Position numbers and translations under genes: made by a program. Shown here in pieces: positions 55,488-64,000 of a DNA stretch of 64,000 nt. How positions within the stretch are numbered: the first letter of the stretch is position 1; every line of letters starts with the position of its first letter. The notes beneath the pieces are model-generated. The model was not told the DNA's origin, made no database searches, and saw only the letters and a program-made list of their open reading frames with translations. The DNA comes from Bradyrhizobium sediminis (GTDB lineage: Bacteria > Pseudomonadota > Alphaproteobacteria > Rhizobiales > Xanthobacteraceae), in contig NZ_CP076135.1 in assembly GCF_018736105.1 (NCBI RefSeq), forward strand, positions 2,974,001 through 3,038,000. Direction: 5' to 3'.

Positions 55488-55640
55488 ATGTTGCTCTCGC
55501 TCATCCGCATGATCCAGGCGTTCCGGGACTATCAGCGCAATGTCAGCGAACTGTCCCAGCTCAGCGATCGCGAGCTGGCCGATATCGGCCTCGATCGCTC
55601 GGACATTCCGCGCGTTGCAGCCGGTACCTACAACGGCTGA
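55488..55640 (+). CDS. 50-residue DUF1127 protein
   Basis: MLLSLIRMIQAFRDYQRNVS followed by ELSQLSDRELADIGLDRSDI and a short tail. ACAAGGAGACTACCC precedes the ATG, a strong ribosome site. This is the stand-alone DUF1127 (YjiS-like) family: an amphipathic Arg/Gln-rich helix and LSDRELADIGL. In related alphaproteobacteria such proteins bind RNA and influence phosphate uptake or growth phase control. The longer relative is at 28587. Confidence 0.88.
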   Translation: MLLSLIRMIQAFRDYQRNVSELSQLSDRELADIGLDRSDIPRVAAGTYNG

Positions 55641-55668
55641 TCTGTTTTCAGCCGACTGACGAACGGAT

Positions 55669-55698
55669 AACGCCCGCTCGCTGCGGGCGTTGTCGTTT
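55669..55698 (+). terminator. Terminator after the DUF1127 gene
   Basis: AACGCCCGC (55669-55677) pairs with GCGGGCGTT (55683-55691), loop TCGCT, followed by GTCGTTTC. Isolates the DUF1127 gene from trmFO. Confidence 0.7.
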
Positions 55699-55742
55699 CT
55701 GGCGCATTCCACTCGGGACGGAAAAGCGCTACCTGTCTCGCC

Positions 55743-57176
55743 ATGACAGCCAAAAAATCGTCCTCGGAAACCGTCCACATCATTGGCGCGGGCCTCGCCG
55801 GCTCGGAAGCCGCATGGCAGGCCGCCAGCGCCGGCATTCGCGTGGTGCTGCATGAGATGCGCCCCGACCGCATGACCGAGGCCCATCGCACCGACGGCCT
55901 CGCCGAACTCGTCTGCTCCAATTCCTTCCGCTCCGACGACACCGCCAACAACGCCGTAGGCCTGCTGCACGCCGAGATGCGACGGCTGGGCTCGCTGATC
56001 ATGCGCGCCGCCGACGCCAACCAGGTGCCCGCGGGCGGGGCGCTGGCGGTGGACCGCGACGGATTTTCCGCCGCCGTCACCAGAGCGCTGCAGGACCATC
56101 CCCTGATCGAGATCCACCGCGGCGAAGTCGCGGGCCTGCCGCCTGGGGACTGGAGCAATGTCGTCGTCGCGACCGGCCCCCTCACCTCAGCGCCGCTGGC
56201 GGACGCGATCCGGGCGCTTTCGGGCGAAGACGCGTTGGCGTTCTTCGATGCGATCGCCCCGATCGTGCACAAGGATTCGATCGACATGTCCAAGGCGTGG
56301 TTTCAGTCGCGCTATGACAAGGTGGGTCCCGGCGGCACCGGCGCCGATTACATCAACTGCCCGATGACCAAAGAACAGTATGACGGCTTCGTCGATGCCC
56401 TGATGTCCGGCGAGAAGACCGACTTTAGGGATTGGGAGACCAATACGCCCTATTTCGACGGCTGCCTGCCGATCGAGGTGATGGCCGAGCGCGGCCGCGA
56501 GACGCTGCGCCACGGGCCGATGAAGCCGGTCGGGCTGACCAATCCGCACGATCCCACCGTGAAGGCCTACGCCATCGTGCAGCTGCGCCAGGACAACAAG
56601 CTCGGCACGCTCTACAACATGGTCGGCTTCCAGACCAAGCTGAAGCACGGCGCCCAGCAGCGCGTCTTCCGCACCATTCCCGGGCTCGAGAACGCCGAAT
56701 TCGCGCGGCTCGGCGGCCTGCATCGCAACACCTTTCTGAATTCGCCGAAACTGCTGGACAACCAGTTGCGGTTGCGCGCGCAACCGAGACTGCGCTTTGC
56801 CGGTCAGATGACCGGTTGCGAAGGCTATGTGGAATCCGCCAGCATCGGATTGATCGCCGGCCTTTATGCCGCCGCCGATGCACGCGGAACGGCTCTGGCG
56901 GCGCCGCCCGCGACCACGGCGCTGGGATCGCTGCTCGGCCACATCACCGGCGGCCATATCGAAACCATCGACGCCGGGCCGCGCTCGTTCCAACCGATGA
57001 ATATCAATTTCGGGCTGTTTCCTCCGCTCACCAGTCCGCCCACCAGGAAGCCCGACGGCACGCGACTGCGCGGCAACGAAAAGACCGTGGCCAGGAAACA
57101 GGCGATGAGCGCCCGCGCGCTGTCCGATCTCGACCGCTGGATCGCCGATCATTTGCGCGTTGCAGCGGCGGCGTGA
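55743..57176 (+). CDS. trmFO: tRNA (uracil-54-C5)-methyltransferase, folate/FAD-dependent
   Basis: 477 residues, the family's normal length. FAD-binding start [18 protein letters not shown] and the conserved [39 protein letters not shown], and PNLE-like segment [19 protein letters not shown] with the active Cys. Uses methylenetetrahydrofolate to make T54 in tRNAs. The next gene starts seven bases downstream, so the two are probably cotranscribed. Confidence 0.95.
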   Translation: MTAKKSSSETVHIIGAGLAGSEAAWQAASAGIRVVLHEMRPDRMTEAHRTDGLAELVCSNSFRSDDTANNAVGLLHAEMRRLGSLIMRAADANQVPAGGALAVDRDGFSAAVTRALQDHPLIEIHRGEVAGLPPGDWSNVVVATGPLTSAPLADAIRALSGEDALAFFDAIAPIVHKDSIDMSKAWFQSRYDKVGPGGTGADYINCPMTKEQYDGFVDALMSGEKTDFRDWETNTPYFDGCLPIEVMAERGRETLRHGPMKPVGLTNPHDPTVKAYAIVQLRQDNKLGTLYNMVGFQTKLKHGAQQRVFRTIPGLENAEFARLGGLHRNTFLNSPKLLDNQLRLRAQPRLRFAGQMTGCEGYVESASIGLIAGLYAAADARGTALAAPPATTALGSLLGHITGGHIETIDAGPRSFQPMNINFGLFPPLTSPPTRKPDGTRLRGNEKTVARKQAMSARALSDLDRWIADHLRVAAAA

Positions 57177-57183
57177 GCGTTTC

Positions 57184-58308
57184 ATGAGCCTGCCAAGAGA
57201 CGACGCAGCAGCGCTGTCGGCGCGATGGACCGAAGGCGTGCTCCTGAAGCGCGACGTGTTCTCGACCGTCGAACGCGGCCGTTTTCGCAGCGATGCCGGC
57301 GAGGTCGATGCGGTTCTGCGCCGGCTCGATCAGGTGCCGTGGTGGTCCTACATCCCGGCCCGCCATCTGTTCGAACGCGAACGCCGCGCGCTGGCGCTGG
57401 CGCGCGACCTCCATGTCGGGCCGGAACTGCTGTGGGCCGGCAAGCAGGCGCTGGTGCGCGGCTTCATCAACGGCGTGGCGCTGCATCTGGCCAAGCCGCA
57501 CGGCGACCTCGCCTATTTCCGTTCCGCCAAGACTGCGCTACGCAAGCTGCACCGGGCCGGCATCTGCCACAACGACCTTGCCAAGGAACAGAACTGGCTG
57601 CGCGGCAATGACGGCCGCGCCTATCTCACCGATTTTCAGCTTGCGCACTGTTTCAAGACACGCGGCCGGCTGTTCCGGATCGCGGCATACGAGGACCTCC
57701 GGCATCTCTTGAAGCACAAGCGCAGCTATGCGCCGCAGGCGCTGACGGCGAAAGAACGCCAGATCCTCGCGCGCAAGTCGCTGGTGGCCAGCGTCTGGCT
57801 CATGACCGGCAAGAAGGTCTACCGCGCCATCACCCGCGGCCTGTTCAATTTCACCGACCGCGAAGGCGGCGGCCGGCGGCTGGTCAACGACGCCCCCGCC
57901 CTGATCGAACTGATCCGGAAGAACCCTGACGTCCACGACGTCGCCATCGTCGCGTTTGCCGACCGGCGCAGCGGAGTCGGGCTCTATGCCTTCGTCGAGG
58001 CCGACCAAACCGCGCTCGAAGCGCGATTGCGCAACGACCTTACGGCGGCGAAGGGTCCGAAACCGCCGGAGCATATTCAGGTGGTGCAGGCCCTGCCGCG
58101 CGACGCGGCCGGCAAACCCCGCACCGAGATTCTGCAACTGGTCGCGATGAACCAGCTCGACCTGATCGAGCCGATGATGAGCAGCGAGACGGATCGAGCT
58201 TTCCTCAAGAGCATTCTGGAATCGCGGAAGAACTTGCGGGACCGGTTCAATTTCGAGGCGACCGTGCCGCCGGCGCCAACCGGCGTCATCACCCGCGAAG
58301 GCGGGTGA
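57184..58308 (+). CDS. Kinase-like protein fused to an AMP-binding C-terminal domain
   Basis: 374 residues from MSLPRDDAAALSARWTEGVL. Residues 20-215 look like a small-molecule/RIO/LPS-kinase-type domain: catalytic loop ICHNDLAKEQNWL (His129, Asp131, Asn137) and TDFQLAHCF in place of DFG (Asp150). Residues about 236-320 match the C-terminal subdomain of acyl-AMP ligases: IELIRKNPDVHDVAIVAFAD, GLYAFVEADQTAL, and PRDAAGKPRTEIL with Lys311 in the position of the catalytic Lys. The large N-terminal ligase domain is missing. It overlaps no gene and follows trmFO closely. Roles of the combination are unknown. Confidence 0.75.
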   Translation: MSLPRDDAAALSARWTEGVLLKRDVFSTVERGRFRSDAGEVDAVLRRLDQVPWWSYIPARHLFERERRALALARDLHVGPELLWAGKQALVRGFINGVALHLAKPHGDLAYFRSAKTALRKLHRAGICHNDLAKEQNWLRGNDGRAYLTDFQLAHCFKTRGRLFRIAAYEDLRHLLKHKRSYAPQALTAKERQILARKSLVASVWLMTGKKVYRAITRGLFNFTDREGGGRRLVNDAPALIELIRKNPDVHDVAIVAFADRRSGVGLYAFVEADQTALEARLRNDLTAAKGPKPPEHIQVVQALPRDAAGKPRTEILQLVAMNQLDLIEPMMSSETDRAFLKSILESRKNLRDRFNFEATVPPAPTGVITREGG

Positions 58309-58406
58309 TCCGGTATTCCAGAGGCATTCGAGATTCAGTCGAGAGGCCGCGTCGTACCACTCTCTTTCGCGGGTATGACGACCTCAGATCGGGCGGTTGC
58401 CCGGCC

Positions 58407-59267
58407 TCACGAAAACTCCCGCGACTTGGATGCCCGCCACAACGTCCACAACGTCCGGAATCTCGAGCTGACCTGCGGCACGAACGGATCATTGTCCGCG
58501 CGTGCCATCCGCTGCAGGTCGCTGCGCGCCAGCGCCAGCGGCAGAAATACCTGCCGCACCTCCGGCGGCGCGCTCGCCAGCAGCGCGAACGCGGTCTTCA
58601 GGTGCCCCCGCGCCTCGGCGATCAGCTGATCCAGCGCCGCGCGCAGTTTCGGGGTTTGCTTGCCGGCAAACACCTCTTCCATTCCGCAGCCGTGGCTCTC
58701 CAGCAGCTGCAGCGGCACGAACAGCTGCCGCCGCGAGGCATCCAGCGGCAATGCGGCGATCACCTGGGCTATGCCCTGCGCCAGCCCGGCGTGGCGCGCG
58801 AGGTGCTCGACGTCACCGGACTGCCGCCCGGCGATCGCAGCACCGAACGAGAGCAGCGCACAGCAGGTGTCGTCGATGTAGCCTTCCAGCGCCGCCATGG
58901 TCGGCATCGGGTCATTGTATAGATCGAACTGATGCTCGTCGATCAGGCGCGACAGCCGCTCGACCGGCAGACGATGGTTGCGGATCGCCAGCTTCAGTTC
59001 GGCGGCGACCGGGTTGCCCTCGACGCCGCCATGGCCGGCGCCCGCCAGCATGTCGGTCCACCATTGCAGGCGCATTTCGCCGGGCAGCGGTTGGCTCACC
59101 TGCTCGCGGACGCGGGAAATCTCGACATTGAAGGCAAACAAGGCCAGCAGCGCACGCCGCTGGCCGGCGGGGACGAACAGCGCGGAAGCGTAGCGGCCGA
59201 AATCATGGGTCCGCACCAGATCGGCGCAAAAGGCCGCATCTTCCTTGTTGCCGTCCATGCTGCTCAT
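58407..59267 (-). CDS. Squalene/phytoene-synthase-like protein, likely non-catalytic (NDUFAF6-like)
   Basis: 286 residues. The fold is seen in DFGRYASALFVPAGQRRALL, ALFAFNVEISRVREQVSQPL and MRLQWWTDML. The two Asp-rich Mg/diphosphate motifs of true synthases (DxxxD) are replaced by NVEISRVRE and QVIAALPLDASRRQ, so prenyl-transfer chemistry is improbable. Members with this pattern include NDUFAF6, a mitochondrial complex I assembly factor. The start overlaps the end of the Mth938-like gene by 4 bp (ATGA). Confidence 0.78.
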   Translation of the reverse strand: MSSMDGNKEDAAFCADLVRTHDFGRYASALFVPAGQRRALLALFAFNVEISRVREQVSQPLPGEMRLQWWTDMLAGAGHGGVEGNPVAAELKLAIRNHRLPVERLSRLIDEHQFDLYNDPMPTMAALEGYIDDTCCALLSFGAAIAGRQSGDVEHLARHAGLAQGIAQVIAALPLDASRRQLFVPLQLLESHGCGMEEVFAGKQTPKLRAALDQLIAEARGHLKTAFALLASAPPEVRQVFLPLALARSDLQRMARADNDPFVPQVSSRFRTLWTLWRASKSREFS

Positions 59268-59647
59268 GGCACCGCGATCAATGCGGCTGCGACGCGCCGC
59301 CGCTCGCCGATCATGATGTTGTAGGTTCGGATCGCCGGTCCCGTCTGCATCGGATCCAGCACCACCTTCACGGCGCGCAACGCCTCGCGCAGGCCGGGCG
59401 GCGGCAGCCAGACCTCATTGCCGGTGCCGACGATCAACGTATCGATGCCTTGCGCGGCGGCGAACACCCGTTGCAGCGATGCTTCATCGATGCCGGCGGC
59501 GCTCTCGACCGGCCAGGCCCAGATCGCATCCGGCAGGCACAACAGCGAGCCGCGATGCGACATCCCGGCGAAGGCGAAACCGCCTTTGCCGTAGGCCTCG
59601 ATCGGCGCCGACCTCGGAAGATGCGGGGCGTCCGAGCGATCCGCCAT
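59264..59647 (-). CDS. Mth938-like (DUF498) protein, relative of NDUFAF3
   Basis: 127 residues from MADRSDAPHLPRSAPIEAYG. The Mth938 fold: IEAYGKGGFAFAGMSHRGSL, IDTLIVGTGNEVWLPPPGLR and ending YNIMIGERRRVAAALIAV. The human homologue NDUFAF3 helps build complex I. It starts two bases after the secF stop and its stop overlaps the next gene's ATG, so all are in one operon with the NDUFAF6-like protein. Confidence 0.85.
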   Translation of the reverse strand: MADRSDAPHLPRSAPIEAYGKGGFAFAGMSHRGSLLCLPDAIWAWPVESAAGIDEASLQRVFAAAQGIDTLIVGTGNEVWLPPPGLREALRAVKVVLDPMQTGPAIRTYNIMIGERRRVAAALIAVP

Positions 59648-59649
59648 GG

Positions 59650-60651
59650 CTATTTCTTGGCTGGCTTTTCCGGCGCATCCCGGTGGGTGCCGACGCCGAG
59701 ATAGATCAGGATCGGCGCTGCGATGAAGATCGAGGTGTAGGTGCCGACCAGCACCACGCCGAACATCATCACCGCGGTGAAGCTGTGGATGGCGTGACCG
59801 CCGAACAAAAGCAGCGCCAGCAGGGCCAGCGTCACCGTTACGTGGGTGATGATCGAGCGCGACAGCGTCGAATTGATGGACTCGTTGAGCAGTTGCGGCA
59901 TCGGCATCTTCTTGTAACGCCGCAGCATTTCCCTGATCCGGTCGTAGATCACGACGGTGTCGTTCAGCGAATAGCCGAGAATCGTCAACAGCGCCGCGAT
60001 GCTGGTCAGGTCGAAATCGACCTGGGAGATCGACATGAAGCCGATGGTCAGCACGATATCGTGGACGTTGGCGATCATGGCGCCGAGCGCGAACTGCCAT
60101 TCGAACCGGAACCAGAGATAGATCAGGATCGCGAAGATCGCGAGCATCAGGCCGAGCATGCCGAAAGCCAGCAGTTCGCTGGAGACGCGCGGCCCCACCA
60201 CTTCGACGCGGCGGTATTCCACGGCGTCGCCGAGCGCGCCGCGCACCTTCTGCACCGCCGCCTGCTGGGCGGTATCGCCGCCCGGCTGTTCGGCGACCCT
60301 GATCAGGACGTCGGCGGGTCCGCCGAACTGCTGCAGCTGCACGTCGCCGAGACCGAGACCGCCCAGCGTGCTGCGCATCGCGGCGATGTCGGCGGTGCCG
60401 GACTTGGCCTGTACTTCCAGGAGCGTGCCGCCCTTGAAGTCGATGCCGAAATTCAGCCCGTGGGTGAAGAACAGGACGATCGCGAAGATCGAGAGCAACG
60501 CCGAAATCGGAAAGCTGATGCGGCGAAAACGGGTGAAATCGAAGTGCGTATCGTCAGGCACGATCCGCAGCGACGGCAGCCAGCCGAAGCAGCTGACGAC
60601 CGTCAGCACGGCAATCAGGACGCCGAGTCCGATGAGAACGAGTTGTGTCAA
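59650..60651 (-). CDS. secF: Protein translocase subunit SecF
   Basis: 333 residues. N-terminal helix near 20-35 (RRISFPISALLSIFAIVLFF), the SecF motif GIDFKGGTLLEV, then five helices with DVVGPRVSSELLAFGMLGL-like turn, YSLNDTVVIYDRIREML, and the RXP-like RYKKMPMPQLLNESINSTLS. Works with SecD to pull proteins from the SecYEG channel with the proton motive force. A palindromic repeat lies between it and secD. Confidence 0.95.
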   Translation of the reverse strand: MTQLVLIGLGVLIAVLTVVSCFGWLPSLRIVPDDTHFDFTRFRRISFPISALLSIFAIVLFFTHGLNFGIDFKGGTLLEVQAKSGTADIAAMRSTLGGLGLGDVQLQQFGGPADVLIRVAEQPGGDTAQQAAVQKVRGALGDAVEYRRVEVVGPRVSSELLAFGMLGLMLAIFAILIYLWFRFEWQFALGAMIANVHDIVLTIGFMSISQVDFDLTSIAALLTILGYSLNDTVVIYDRIREMLRRYKKMPMPQLLNESINSTLSRSIITHVTVTLALLALLLFGGHAIHSFTAVMMFGVVLVGTYTSIFIAAPILIYLGVGTHRDAPEKPAKK

Positions 60652-60719
60652 AGCCGGCTCCGCATTCCCTGGAACATGATCGAGCTGCGCTGGATCATAT
60701 TGGTCCCGTTATTTTGTAG

Positions 60720-60768
60720 GGGCATGATCTGTTCCGAAAACCGGTGTCCACTTTTCGGGATCATGCCC
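60720..60768. repeat. Palindromic repeat, family C, between secD and secF
   Basis: Bounded by GGGCATGATC (60720-60729) and GATCATGCCC (60759-60768), a perfect 10-bp inverted repeat, with CGAAAACCGGTGTCCACTTT inside. The last base lies in the secD stop codon. Confidence 0.7.
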
Positions 60769-62369
60769 TAGATCGGCACGCTATGCGGACGCTTCCACCT
60801 GACCCAGGTCGCGACGATCAGCCGGGTGAGCGTAAACGCGGTGAAAACCGTGGTGATGATGCCGATACCGAGCGTCACGGCAAAGCCGCGCACCGGTCCG
60901 GTGCCGATATAGAACAGCACGGCCGCGGCGATGAAGGTGGTGATGTTGGAATCCAGAATCGTCGACAGCGCCCGCTTGAAGCCGGCGTCGATCGCCGAGA
61001 TCGCGTTGCGCCCGCCGCGCAATTCCTCGCGGATGCGCTCGTAGATCAGCACGTTGGAGTCGACCGCGATGCCGACAGTGAGCACGATGCCGGCGATGCC
61101 GGGCAAGGTCAGCGTGGCGTTGAGCAGCGACAGCACGCCGAAGATCATGGCGACGTTGATCGCGACCGCGATGTTGGCGAATACGCCGAACAGCCGGTAG
61201 GTCACCAGCATGAACACGATGACCAGGATCGAGCCGACATAGGCGGCAAGTTCGCCCTTCTCGATCGAATCCTGGCCGAGGCCGGGACCGACGGTGCGCT
61301 CCTCGATGATGGTCAACGGCGCCGGCAGCGCGCCCGCACGCAACAGAATGGCCAGATCGTTGGCCTGTTGAACGGTGAAATTGCCGGAAATCTGTCCTTG
61401 TCCGCCGGTGATCGGCTCCTGGATGACGGGCGCCGAGATCACCTTGCCGTCCAACACGATCGCGAACGGCTCCTTGACGTGTTCCGTCGTCGCCTGCGCG
61501 AACTTGCGCGAGCCCGATGTGTTGAATTTGAACGACACGATCGGCTGGCCGTTGCGCTGGTCAAATCCCGGCTGGGCGTCGGTGAGATCGCCGCCCGAGA
61601 CCAGAACCTGCTTCTTGATCACTTGGGGCGCGCCTGACGCTTCGGCGCTCGGCAGCAATTCCGAATCGGGCGGTACACGGCCGCTCGCCGCCTGGTCGGG
61701 CGGCACCGTGAGGTCGACCATCCGGAATTCCATCTTGGCGGTCTTGCCGAGCAATTCCTTCAGTCGGGTCGGATCCTGCAGGCCCGGCACCTGCACCAGA
61801 ATGCGGTCCACCCCCTGGCGCTGGATCAGCGGCTCGACGGTACCGAGTTCGTTGACACGACGTTCGACGATCTGGATCGACTGTTCGACCGACTGGCGGA
61901 CGCGTTCGGTGATCGCGGCCTGCGGCACGTTGAGCCGGATCAGCCCGCCGCCGGCATCGCTGATCTCAAGGCTGCGCTGGCCGCTGGAGCCGAGCAAGCC
62001 GCCGAGCGGCTGCGACAGCTCGCGCAGTTTCGACAGCGCGGTCGACAGGTCGGTGTCCTTGGTGATGCGCACTTCGACATTGTCGTTGCGCACGGCAAGC
62101 CCGGTATAGGGGATCTTCGCATCGCGCAGCGTCCGGCGAACGTCGTCGCGGACCTGGTCGAGCTTGTCCTTCTTGACCGAGTTCGAATCGACCTCGAGCA
62201 GGATGTGCGAACCGCCCTGCAGGTCGAGGCCGAGCACGAGATGGCGCTGCGCCCATTTCGGCCAGGTCTTGACCTTGGCTTCCGGGAAGAAGTTCGGAAC
62301 GGCGCAAAGGCACACCACCAGCGCCGTGAGGATGATCGCCAGCGCTTTCCACCGCGTGAAATACAACAT
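60768..62369 (-). CDS. secD: Protein translocase subunit SecD
   Basis: 533 residues. N-terminal helix (MLYFTRWKALAIILTALVVC), GLDLQGGSHILLEVD, the periplasmic P1 domain, and the C-terminal six-helix part with LRAGALPAPLTIIEERTVGP, GVDSNVLIYERIREELRGGR and RALSTILDSNITTFIAAAVL. Acts with SecF. The stop codon lies beside the palindromic repeat, and the tail is short (KRPHSVPI). Confidence 0.95.
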   Translation of the reverse strand: MLYFTRWKALAIILTALVVCLCAVPNFFPEAKVKTWPKWAQRHLVLGLDLQGGSHILLEVDSNSVKKDKLDQVRDDVRRTLRDAKIPYTGLAVRNDNVEVRITKDTDLSTALSKLRELSQPLGGLLGSSGQRSLEISDAGGGLIRLNVPQAAITERVRQSVEQSIQIVERRVNELGTVEPLIQRQGVDRILVQVPGLQDPTRLKELLGKTAKMEFRMVDLTVPPDQAASGRVPPDSELLPSAEASGAPQVIKKQVLVSGGDLTDAQPGFDQRNGQPIVSFKFNTSGSRKFAQATTEHVKEPFAIVLDGKVISAPVIQEPITGGQGQISGNFTVQQANDLAILLRAGALPAPLTIIEERTVGPGLGQDSIEKGELAAYVGSILVIVFMLVTYRLFGVFANIAVAINVAMIFGVLSLLNATLTLPGIAGIVLTVGIAVDSNVLIYERIREELRGGRNAISAIDAGFKRALSTILDSNITTFIAAAVLFYIGTGPVRGFAVTLGIGIITTVFTAFTLTRLIVATWVRWKRPHSVPI

Positions 62370-62412
62370 CGAGTTGACCCGTCAGATCTGGGGAAGAGCG
62401 GCGCGCAGGAAG

Positions 62413-62778
62413 CTAGCTCGCGGACGTCTCGTCCTTGGCGGGCTCACTCTTTTCCTTCGCCGGCTCGCCCTTGGCGCGGACGCCCGAAATCATCTGCCGC
62501 ATTTGCCGCACGCGCACGCCGTCGGAGATTTCGAATTCGATCTGGTCGTCGTCGACCACTTTCGTCACCTTGCCGACGAGGCCGCCCGAAGTGACGACGG
62601 TGTCGCCGCGGCGGATGTTCTTCACCAGTTCGGCATGGTCCTTCACCTTCTTCTGCTGCGGCCGCAGAATCAGGAAATACATGATCACGAAGATCAGCGC
62701 GAACGGCAGCAACGACATCAACATGCTGTTGGTATCGCCGCCGGCCGCGGCCTGGGCAAACGCAGGAGTAATCAGCAT
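62413..62778 (-). CDS. yajC: Preprotein translocase accessory subunit YajC
   Basis: 121 residues from MLITPAFAQAAAGGDTNSML. One membrane helix (LLPFALIFVIMYFLILRPQQ) with the RPQQKK motif, then the soluble part VVTSGGLVGKVTKV, ending in a Lys/Glu-rich tail. Associates with SecDF. secD starts 44 bp after its stop. An upstream in-frame start at 62814 is not needed. Confidence 0.93.
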   Translation of the reverse strand: MLITPAFAQAAAGGDTNSMLMSLLPFALIFVIMYFLILRPQQKKVKDHAELVKNIRRGDTVVTSGGLVGKVTKVVDDDQIEFEISDGVRVRQMRQMISGVRAKGEPAKEKSEPAKDETSAS

Positions 62779-62958
62779 TCGGACAATCCTCGTGAAACGG
62801 GGGTAAACCGGCAACCCAACGGCGTCAGGCCGGTTCGGGCAAATTCGCGCGGACTATAGCGACCAGCGCCCCAATTGCAACGCTGCCAGCCCCCTCATTT
62901 ACACCGCTTGCGGGACGTTCAAAGGGCCGATATGGCTGCAGGATCAGGAACTTCACAA

Positions 62959-63930
62959 ATGTCGAAAAAAGCCAAAAAAACCGGGCCCCGGGCCGCCTCC
63001 AGGGTGGCCGCGCGCAAGCCCGCAACAGCCGCGACAAAACGTCCGGCCGCCGCGCCCAAGAACGATAGTGCGGCGCGGATCGCGCGCGCGCTGGAGGCCA
63101 TTGCTTCCCACCTGTCCGCGGCATCGCCGGCCGCGGACGCCGCCAACTCGTTTGCCGGCGCCGACGCCTTCGTCTGGCACCCGAACGGCCGGCTGGCGCC
63201 GGTGCCCCGCGTCAGCCGGGTCGATCTCGGCCTGCTCAAGGGCATCGACCGGATGCGCGATATCCTGATCGAGAACACCGAGCGCTTCGCCGACGGCCTG
63301 CCCGCCAACAACGCCCTGTTGTGGGGCGCCCGCGGCATGGGCAAATCGTCGCTGGTGAAGGCGGCGCATGCCAGCCTCAACGTCAGCCGCAAGCCGGCGG
63401 ACCGCCTCAAGCTGATCGAGATCCACCGCGAGGACATCGAAAGCCTCCCGGCGCTGATGGACATGCTGCGCAGCTCCGAATTCCGCTTCATCGTGTTCTG
63501 CGACGACCTGTCGTTCGACGGCAACGATGCCTCCTACAAGTCGCTGAAGGCGGTGCTGGAGGGCGGCATCGAGGGACGTCCCGACAACGTGATCCTGTAC
63601 GCGACCTCCAACCGCCGGCATCTCCTGGCGCGCGAGATGATCGAGAACGAACGCTCGACCGCGATCAATCCCGGCGAAGCGGTCGAGGAGAAGGTCTCGC
63701 TGTCGGACCGGTTCGGTCTCTGGCTCGGCTTTCACCGCTGCAGCCAGGATGAGTACCTCGCCATGGTGAAGGGCTATTGCGGCCATTTCGGCATCAAGCT
63801 CGCCGAGGAAGAACTCGAGCGCGAAGCGCTGGAATGGTCGACTACGCGCGGATCGCGCTCCGGCCGTGTCGCCTGGCAGTTCACGCAGGAATTGGCGGGG
63901 CGCCTCGGGGTCAGGCTCAAGCCGAACTGA
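62959..63930 (+). CDS. DUF815 AAA+-like ATPase
   Basis: 323 residues from MSKKAKKTGPRAASRVAARK; an in-frame ATG at 62932 is possible. A Lys/Ala-rich head of about 40 residues leads to the ATPase: Walker A NALLWGARGMGKSSLVKAAH, the Walker B-like FRFIVFCDDLSFDGNDASYK, sensor region VILYATSNRRHLLAREM and an Arg-rich lid (TTRGSRSGRVAWQ). Found beside secDF/yajC in many alphaproteobacteria. Function unknown. Confidence 0.9.
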   Translation: MSKKAKKTGPRAASRVAARKPATAATKRPAAAPKNDSAARIARALEAIASHLSAASPAADAANSFAGADAFVWHPNGRLAPVPRVSRVDLGLLKGIDRMRDILIENTERFADGLPANNALLWGARGMGKSSLVKAAHASLNVSRKPADRLKLIEIHREDIESLPALMDMLRSSEFRFIVFCDDLSFDGNDASYKSLKAVLEGGIEGRPDNVILYATSNRRHLLAREMIENERSTAINPGEAVEEKVSLSDRFGLWLGFHRCSQDEYLAMVKGYCGHFGIKLAEEELEREALEWSTTRGSRSGRVAWQFTQELAGRLGVRLKPN

Positions 63931-63935
63931 ACGCT

Positions 63936-64000
63936 TCAGCCGGCGGCGGCATCCGTGCGCGGCGGCTTCGCCAGCGGAATCAGCAGCAGTCCGAGCAGCG
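63936..64000 (-). CDS. C-terminal end of an integral membrane protein (partial)
   Basis: Only the last 20 codons are in the window: LLGLLLIPLAKPPRTDAAAG with the TGA at 63936-63938. A hydrophobic stretch followed by a basic, Pro-rich tail suggests the final helix of a membrane transporter. Family cannot be decided. Confidence 0.5.
   Translation of the reverse strand, partial: LLGLLLIPLAKPPRTDAAAG

Noticed and set aside
55123..55512. 129-codon frame upstream of the DUF1127 gene
   Set aside because: Overlaps the true DUF1127 start in another frame; composition is not protein-like.

Overview
The window looks like chromosomal DNA of an alphaproteobacterium of the Bradyrhizobium / Nitrobacteraceae type. 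This is inferred from the high GC content, the many DUF1127, DUF2939 and DUF3597 style small proteins, the Omp25/31-type porin, the secD-secF-yajC and ssb/uvrA/gyrA/coaD/queA gene order, and a dense population of intergenic palindromic repeats. No rRNA, tRNA, CRISPR array, phage or transposase gene was seen.

Layout. 1-9.3 kb is a Lap-type biofilm adhesin locus: the end of an HlyD-type type I secretion adaptor, a LapG-like periplasmic cysteine protease, and a convergent 2569-residue RTX/VCBS adhesin. The adhesin carries eleven nearly identical 417-bp repeats and an N-terminal PAAG site of the kind LapG cuts. 9.4-12.2 kb holds small secreted proteins. 12.6-16.9 kb has a DUF2939 protein, a haloacid dehalogenase, an AhpD-like protein divergent from a frameshifted AraC regulator, and a DsrE/TetR divergent pair with palindromic operators. 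17-25.3 kb mixes small envelope proteins, a formyltransferase, RidA, an EamA transporter, a caspase-like protease, cysK with a BrnA-like antitoxin, and a zinc-ribbon peptide.

25.4-44.2 kb is mainly housekeeping: tgt, queA, two cyclophilins, coaD, gyrA, ssb and uvrA, with asd, an amidase and a porin. Upstream of asd lies what reads as a complete threonine/lysine transcription attenuator: a Thr-rich leader peptide, a pause hairpin, an antiterminator and a terminator. tgt lacks all four expected zinc ligands, and uvrA carries a palindromic repeat in frame.

44.2-55.7 kb holds a frameshifted lipoprotein, an AAA ATPase, a tandem PPC-domain protein coupled to an acyl-CoA ligase, a 42-residue zinc-finger protein, SPW and TPR proteins, a GNAT, a thioesterase, a MltB-type transglycosylase and a 50-residue DUF1127 protein. 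55.7-64 kb holds trmFO, a kinase fused to an AMP-ligase C-terminal domain, a squalene-synthase-like/Mth938 pair (relatives of complex I assembly factors NDUFAF6 and NDUFAF3), secF, secD, yajC, a DUF815 ATPase and the edge of a membrane protein gene.

At least six kinds of palindromic repeat recur. Two copies lie inside reading frames (uvrA and the PPC gene), and others abut or overlap the stop codons of gyrA, queA and secD.
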